From JBBTTE01 sp038064395 (GTDB lineage Bacteria; Patescibacteriota; Saccharimonadia; Saccharimonadales; UBA4665), in NCBI GenBank assembly GCA_038064395.1, contig JBBTTE010000003.1:434001-498000 (forward strand): DNA of 64,000 nt, read 5' to 3'. The position numbers and the translations under genes are program-made. The notes under the pieces were generated by a model. That model made no database searches. It was not told where the DNA came from and saw only the letters and a list, made by a program, of their open reading frames with translations. Below, piece by piece: positions 58,935-64,000 of this stretch; position 1 is the first letter of the stretch, and each line of letters begins with the position of its first letter.

Positions 58935-59925
58935 ACTCTCATCCCCTCCCAAGCATCACCTTAGAAGCCTGCTTTTGCTCATACTTTGGCTGGCTCTGCT
59001 TGGCTTAATCGCCGCCAACCGTCAAGACATAATTGATTGGTACAAACTCAGACAATACCAGGCGCCAGCACCTGTTTCGCAATTGGCTACCGAATCTACG
59101 ATGACCGACTTTGCGCGCAAAGTTTTCTACGTCAACGCTCCGGCGATCCAAGACAAAGCTAGCTTCGCTAAGGAGTGTTTAAGCCAAGGCAACAAGCAAG
59201 AACAGACCATTGTTCTAGGCTGCTATCACAGCAATCAGAACGGTATATTCTTAATGAAAGTGTCAGACCCACGCCTCAACGGTGTCCAGCAAGTTACGGC
59301 AGCTCATGAGATGCTGCATGGCGCCTATGACCGCTTGAACAGTTCAGACAGATCAAAAGTCGATGCCATGCTGATGGATTACTACAAGAATGACCTGCAT
59401 GACCAGCGGATTATCGATACTATAGCAGCCTACAAGAAGTCCGAGCCGAACGATATCGTCAACGAAATGCACTCTATATTCGGCAGCGAAGTTAGTAACC
59501 TGCCAAGTGGACTCGAACAGTACTACAAGCGTTACTTCTCCGACCGTGCCCAGGTTGTGGCCTTTGCCGATCAGTATCAAGCCGAGTTTACTTCTCGTCA
59601 GACAGTCGTAGCCCAAGCCGATGCCAAGCTTGATATTCTCAAGCAGCAAATCAGCGATTCAGAGGCGAGCCTCAAGAGCCAGCAAGCTACGATAGAAGCC
59701 AAGAAGAACGCCCTTAACTCACTGAAGGCAAGTGGGGACTTCGCCGCCTATAACGCTGGCGTCGTCAGTTATAACGTCCTAGTCAATGTCTATAACGGAG
59801 AAGTCGGTAACCTACGTAGTCTGATCAGTCAGTACAACTCCTTAGTAGCTAGCCGCAATGCCACAGCCTTAGAAGCTAACCAATTATCAAAAGAGCTCAG
59901 CAACGACACCGCCACAATTAACTAA
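58915..59925 (+). CDS. Membrane-anchored protein with HExxH motif and coiled coil
   Basis: 336 residues. One N-terminal membrane helix (about 17-34) is followed by an extracytoplasmic domain containing AAHEMLHGAYDRL (His131, Glu132, His135, a metalloprotease-type HExxH) and a possible third ligand Glu184 in IVNEMH. The C-terminal 130 residues are a long coiled coil. It is a predicted zinc metallopeptidase of no named family. It overlaps clpC by 20 bases in another frame, so it may be induced with clpC under HrcA control. Confidence 0.72.
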   Translation: MQPPTNKLSSPPKHHLRSLLLLILWLALLGLIAANRQDIIDWYKLRQYQAPAPVSQLATESTMTDFARKVFYVNAPAIQDKASFAKECLSQGNKQEQTIVLGCYHSNQNGIFLMKVSDPRLNGVQQVTAAHEMLHGAYDRLNSSDRSKVDAMLMDYYKNDLHDQRIIDTIAAYKKSEPNDIVNEMHSIFGSEVSNLPSGLEQYYKRYFSDRAQVVAFADQYQAEFTSRQTVVAQADAKLDILKQQISDSEASLKSQQATIEAKKNALNSLKASGDFAAYNAGVVSYNVLVNVYNGEVGNLRSLISQYNSLVASRNATALEANQLSKELSNDTATIN

Positions 59926-59970
59926 TAGTTAATAAGTCGATGCTAAACTAGTTAGTAACTAGGAGATACT

Positions 59971-61320
59971 TTGGCCAAGAAACCGTCAGCAAGATTTGTA
60001 TGTAGTAACTGTGGAGCTGTTAGCAGTAGCTGGAGTGGCCGTTGTATGCAGTGTGGTGAATGGAATACTCTAACCGAGCAATTAACTGCTGCTACTATTG
60101 CTGGCAGCGTCGCCAAGGGTCGCGTCCTGCAGCCCCAATCAGTTGCCAAATCCGTTGCAGCTGACCAGCCCAGGCTAAAGACGGGTATGTCAGAGATAGA
60201 CGATGTCTTCGGCGGCGGCATTGTTGCTGGTAGTGTCAGTCTGATTGCTGGCCAGCCTGGAATAGGCAAGAGTACGCTATTGCTACAATTGGCTTATCTG
60301 GTGGCCTCCAAAGCATCGGTTCTGTACATCAGCGGTGAAGAATCAGAACATCAGATTGGACTCAGAGCTCAGCGTCTGGGCACGCTCAGGTCTGATCTGC
60401 AGCTTACAACTAGTACTTCAGCAGATGATATTGCGGCTACGATCGCCGGTGGCGAATACAAGTTGGTTATAGTGGATTCCATACAGACTGTTACATGTAG
60501 TGCCATCGCTTCGGCAGCTGGGACTGTCTCCCAGATTACCAATGCCACACAACTCCTTACTCTGGCAGCCAAGCAGAGCAATACGGCAATTATTATGGTT
60601 GGTCACGTCACCAAGGAAGGCTCTATTGCTGGCCCAAAGGTGTTAGAACATGTTGTAGACGTTGTTTTACAGCTGGAAGGTGACAGATACGGCGGATTTA
60701 AGTTGATAAGAGCAATTAAGAACAGATTCGGCTCTACTAACGAGGCTGGCATCTTCGAGATGGTTGAACAGGGCCTCAAACCCGTTGAGAACCCTTCAGC
60801 CGCGCTTTTGGCCGAAAGACGTGTATCTGACGGCTCTGTAGTCCTAGCCACCCTAGAGGGCACTAGACCGCTTCTAGTAGAAGTTCAGGCCCTCGTGAAT
60901 AAGACCAGCTACGGCTACCCGAAGCGGGCTGCTAGCGGCTTTGATCTGAATCGCCTCAATCTGTTGGTTGCTATGCTAGAGCGTCGCACTAAGCTCAAGT
61001 TGGCCGAGTATGACATATATATAAATATCGTCGGCGGAATCAAGATAACTGAGCCTGCTGCGGATCTAGCCATCTGTCTGGCCATAGGCTCGGCTGCCAA
61101 GGGCTTGCAGCTTAAGCGTAACTCTGTTGTCTTCGGTGAAGTTGGTCTATCGGGTGAGGTTCGCCATGTGCCACATGTCGACAAGCGACTGGCTGAGGCC
61201 AAGAAGCTAGGCTTCGACGGCGCGATTGGCCCCAACAACAAGACCTCTAAGAAGCTAACTGGCCTTCACGGCGTCAGTGATGTTCGTGATGCGCTTAACA
61301 AGTTCCTTGAGAAGGATTAG
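59971..61320 (+). CDS. radA: DNA repair protein RadA
   Basis: A 449-residue recombination helicase that extends heteroduplexes at branch points. Four-Cys zinc finger (C11, C14, C25, C28), Walker A GQPGIGKS (94-101), the RadA-specific KNRFG (about 250-254), and a C-terminal Lon-like domain (DIYINIVGGIKITEPAADLA). Full length. The start is TTG at 59971, four bases after AGGAGA; an ATG is not available nearby. The stop overlaps the convergent PBP gene by four bases. Confidence 0.97.
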   Translation: MAKKPSARFVCSNCGAVSSSWSGRCMQCGEWNTLTEQLTAATIAGSVAKGRVLQPQSVAKSVAADQPRLKTGMSEIDDVFGGGIVAGSVSLIAGQPGIGKSTLLLQLAYLVASKASVLYISGEESEHQIGLRAQRLGTLRSDLQLTTSTSADDIAATIAGGEYKLVIVDSIQTVTCSAIASAAGTVSQITNATQLLTLAAKQSNTAIIMVGHVTKEGSIAGPKVLEHVVDVVLQLEGDRYGGFKLIRAIKNRFGSTNEAGIFEMVEQGLKPVENPSAALLAERRVSDGSVVLATLEGTRPLLVEVQALVNKTSYGYPKRAASGFDLNRLNLLVAMLERRTKLKLAEYDIYINIVGGIKITEPAADLAICLAIGSAAKGLQLKRNSVVFGEVGLSGEVRHVPHVDKRLAEAKKLGFDGAIGPNNKTSKKLTGLHGVSDVRDALNKFLEKD

Positions 61321-64000
61321 TTAACTGTAGTCTGGATCGTCGTACCTTCGGCATCTTTGAGGGTAACCGAGACACCCGATCCTGCTAGGCCAATGGATGC
61401 ACTGCAAGAGTTATTGTTTGTTGATGGACAAAGTGGCAAGTTGTTACTTGTTCGATAGACACTATAGGCTGGGCTGCCACCGCTCCAAGAGTAATTGACC
61501 AAGCTGCCATTTATGATAGCTGTGAAGCTTGCTAGTGGCGTGTTGGAGGTGTAGCTAAAGGCTTGGCTAGCAGTTCCTTGGTAGAGGACGCTGTCAGTCA
61601 CACTGACACTTAGAGTTCCGCTTCCCGAAGATGTCGGCTTGTATGCGAACGATGATGTATGTGGCGAGTCGCTAACGTTTTCGGTGTGGATTGTTTGGCC
61701 GTCCAGTGTGAAGGTGATCGTGCCAGGGAACTGGGCGTATTGCGGGTCGCTGAGTGGGTGAGTGCCTTGGGTGACGGTGGCGGTTATAGTACAGCCGCTG
61801 CTTGGACACTCGCTTGGTGCTGTCAGGGTAACTGTCGGCGGGCTGTCATTACAGTTATGAACGTCGTCATTGGCAGATGCGTTGGTGCCACTTGTGCCCG
61901 AGCTACCAGTACCGATGCTCGTCTTACCGCCGTTGAAGATATCAATGTTCCATGAGGCGGCATTGCCATTAGCGGCTACATTCTTAGCTAGAGGTGGTGT
62001 ACAGGAGGTAGCTACCTTATTGGAGACCTTGTCGATTGTCTGTGACGAGTTCTTGCTTGAAGCGCTACCGCCTATGTACCAACCTGGATATAGGTCGTTG
62101 GTTGGGCTTGGCTCTACGTCGCCGAAGTTAATGTGATTGCGGACTATGAAGGCTGGAGATGACTTGATTGTCGTTGGTTGAGTCCAGTTAGCTGCCTTAT
62201 CGTTCTGGTGAGCGTATTCCATCCAGCCTCGAGTCATGGGTTCGGTTAGGTTCTCCATTGAACTCTTCAAAGGCACGCGACGAGTGTGGTGGCCGACCCA
62301 ACTAACCAGAGCGTACTTGGTAGACCAACTAGTCATCAGACCGTCGTAGCCATCGTTGGTGGTACCTGTCTTGACGGCGAACTTCCAGCCGTTGTAGCGG
62401 TGGAACTTGTAGCCACCACGGCCTAGAGCGGTACAGTTTGTCTCCGTACAACTACCAGGCAAATAGCTGGCACGCGGGTCAGACGCCATGTCGTTCACAA
62501 TGTATGCTGAATCGGCTTTGATGACCTGGTTAGCTTTGGGTTGCTTCCACTGATATAACGGTTGGTTAGACGCATCCGTGATCTTAAGAATGTAGGTGCG
62601 CGGAATAGCTTTGCCAAGACGAGCTAGACTGGCTAGGCCATTAACGTGATCGTCAAGGTGCAGGAAGGCACCGTCACCAATCGCTGAGGCGCCGTAACAT
62701 TGAGTTGTTTGAGTTAGCTCTTCGTCAGCGTAACAGTTGTATGGCTTCTTGTGCTTGGACTGAGCATACTTATTGTCCATTAGTGCCGAAGCAGTGCTTA
62801 TAACCTTATTAACTGAGTCTACACGGCCACTGCTCTTGTCGTTTGGCACTGATGAAAGCATGGCTTTCACGGCTGGCACGTTACGTGAGCCGCCTAAGGC
62901 GTAGCGCAGAGTCAATGGGCCAGGGTACTTGAAGTCGTAGTCTTGTAGACAGTTGCCGCCGTTCTTAGGCAAAGCTTTGTTGGTACATGGGTAACCAGGC
63001 AAGGCCCCCTGAGTGTCGTAGAGAACGGAACCTGCACCAACATTGTTATTGTTGTTAATCAGAGTCGTATAGTCGTACGGTTTGAAACTCGAGCCAGGCG
63101 GTATAAGAATACCGGCCGCATAGTTGTTCTGCCCGTACTCTTCGTTATTGAAGTCCGTGCCACCGACAAGCGAGACGATCTGACCCGTCTTAACATCTTC
63201 GGCCACCATCGCCTCTTGGTCGGCGCCGTAGCGCTTAACATTGGCTAGGTTAGAGGCTACCAGCTGCTCGGCCTTAGTCTGGAGATTCATATCTAGTGTA
63301 GTTATGACTGACCACCCACCTCTCTGTACGGTTGTTGCGCCGTAGGTTTGCTCTAATTCGTGCTTGGCAGCCAGAACAAAATAAGGCGCCTTAATGTTAG
63401 AGAACTTAGGTGCTTGCTCGTGGACTTGCGCCAAAACATCAACCTTCTTGGCGTCGATAGCCTGCTGCTTGGTTATATAACCCTGAGTTACCATTCGGTC
63501 AATAATGTAGTGCTGTCTGCCTATCAGGGCTTCGGGGTTGAACGTATCGCCAGTCACTGCTGGGTTGTACTTATTGCCTGCGTAAGGCGAGTAATAGCTC
63601 GGCGATTGCGGGATTGCGGCCAGCATGGTTGCTTGAGCTAATGTCAGGTGCTTGGCATCGGTTTGGAAGTAGTCGCGGGCTGCGCTTTCGACGCCGTATT
63701 CTTGTCCGCCATAAGGTGCGATGTTGAGATATCCAGTCAAGACGTCATCCTTAGAGTATTCACGTTCAAGCTCAACGGCTAGAATGAGCTCTTTGACTTT
63801 GCGGGTTATCGTGCGGTTATCGGTCCAGTTCTCATTGAGCTTAACCAATTGCTGGGTAATCGTCGAACCACCTTGAACGGCGCCGCTGCCGCCTGTGACG
63901 TCACGTACAGCAGCACGCATAATGCCGCGAACATCAAAGGCTCCATGTTTGTAAAAGTCCTTGTCCTCAACAGCTACGGTCGCTTGTCTAATGTAAGGTG
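61317..64000 (-). CDS. Bifunctional penicillin-binding protein, class A (5' end outside window)
   Basis: At least 894 residues are visible and the frame is open to the window edge. GT51 transglycosylase motifs VAVEDKDFYKHGAFD and GGSTITQQLVK come first, followed by the transpeptidase domain with SSFK (in PGSSFKPYDY), SRN (GGSRNVPAV) and KTGT (AVKTGTTNDG). Two C-terminal Ig-like, Ser/Thr-rich domains follow, with paired Cys and sequences such as PPTVTLTAPSE. It polymerises and cross-links peptidoglycan. The N-terminal membrane helix lies off the window. Confidence 0.95.
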   Translation of the reverse strand, partial: PYIRQATVAVEDKDFYKHGAFDVRGIMRAAVRDVTGGSGAVQGGSTITQQLVKLNENWTDNRTITRKVKELILAVELEREYSKDDVLTGYLNIAPYGGQEYGVESAARDYFQTDAKHLTLAQATMLAAIPQSPSYYSPYAGNKYNPAVTGDTFNPEALIGRQHYIIDRMVTQGYITKQQAIDAKKVDVLAQVHEQAPKFSNIKAPYFVLAAKHELEQTYGATTVQRGGWSVITTLDMNLQTKAEQLVASNLANVKRYGADQEAMVAEDVKTGQIVSLVGGTDFNNEEYGQNNYAAGILIPPGSSFKPYDYTTLINNNNNVGAGSVLYDTQGALPGYPCTNKALPKNGGNCLQDYDFKYPGPLTLRYALGGSRNVPAVKAMLSSVPNDKSSGRVDSVNKVISTASALMDNKYAQSKHKKPYNCYADEELTQTTQCYGASAIGDGAFLHLDDHVNGLASLARLGKAIPRTYILKITDASNQPLYQWKQPKANQVIKADSAYIVNDMASDPRASYLPGSCTETNCTALGRGGYKFHRYNGWKFAVKTGTTNDGYDGLMTSWSTKYALVSWVGHHTRRVPLKSSMENLTEPMTRGWMEYAHQNDKAANWTQPTTIKSSPAFIVRNHINFGDVEPSPTNDLYPGWYIGGSASSKNSSQTIDKVSNKVATSCTPPLAKNVAANGNAASWNIDIFNGGKTSIGTGSSGTSGTNASANDDVHNCNDSPPTVTLTAPSECPSSGCTITATVTQGTHPLSDPQYAQFPGTITFTLDGQTIHTENVSDSPHTSSFAYKPTSSGSGTLSVSVTDSVLYQGTASQAFSYTSNTPLASFTAIINGSLVNYSWSGGSPAYSVYRTSNNLPLCPSTNNNSCSASIGLAGSGVSVTLKDAEGTTIQTTVN

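Noticed and set aside
1..64000. Alternative genetic code (UGA as Gly or Trp)
   Set aside because: UGA serves as the stop of rnhB, gatA and pheS in family-correct positions, and no in-frame UGA interrupts conserved genes.

Overview
The window reads as a gene-dense stretch of a small bacterial chromosome, most likely a Patescibacteria/CPR member and probably Candidatus Saccharibacteria (TM7). This is inferred from the gene set and recalled family resemblance, not from a search: GatCAB for indirect Gln-tRNA synthesis, a short IMP dehydrogenase without CBS domains, a type IV pilus ATPase, Gram-positive-style wall enzymes (bifunctional PBP, L,D-transpeptidase), many orphan genes and almost no biosynthetic operons. 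UGA is used as a normal stop. No tRNA, rRNA, CRISPR array, transposase or prophage was seen, and no stretch over 300 bases lacks a gene.

Layout. 1-3.1 kb: the end of an unknown gene, a terminator, three unknown minus-strand genes and a CNNM/CBS membrane protein. 3.1-12.1 kb: alpha/beta hydrolase, DUF475 membrane protein, a Fur/Zur regulator divergent from a ZIP transporter, L,D-transpeptidase, RmuC, an MFS-like transporter with a GH63-like glycosidase, and YajQ. 12.1-24.7 kb: pheS-pheT-DUF2207, guaB, FKBP isomerase, glutaredoxin-trxB behind a long structured leader, a flavin reductase, GDPD, pyrophosphatase and two Nudix hydrolases. 24.8-31.3 kb: a carbon block of gap, rpiB, rpe, split transketolase, class II aldolase and a PfkB kinase, which joins lower glycolysis to the non-oxidative pentose phosphate pathway. 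31.4-42.5 kb: unknown gene, LOG protein, uvrB, hydrolase, gatC-gatA-orf-gatB, HD-domain protein, galU and a YtxH pair. 42.6-56.4 kb: dnaE, SPOUT methyltransferase, pilB-like ATPase, L19, RHH regulator, rnhB-yraN, M1 aminopeptidase, nusA and two unknown genes. 56.4-64 kb: clpC under a CIRCE operator, a HExxH membrane protein, radA and a large PBP that runs off the right edge.

Expression architecture is distinctive. Most genes at the head of a transcription unit have a -10 hexamer only 5-10 bases before the start codon, so their mRNAs should be leaderless. Operon-internal genes and a few leadered ones use Shine-Dalgarno sites. Seven convergent pairs overlap by exactly four bases through their stop codons. 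Against this background the long leader before the glutaredoxin gene (a possible ykkC-like riboswitch), the promoter-proximal terminator before nusA, and two copies of a 71-base inverted repeat before pheS and rpe stand out as regulatory elements.
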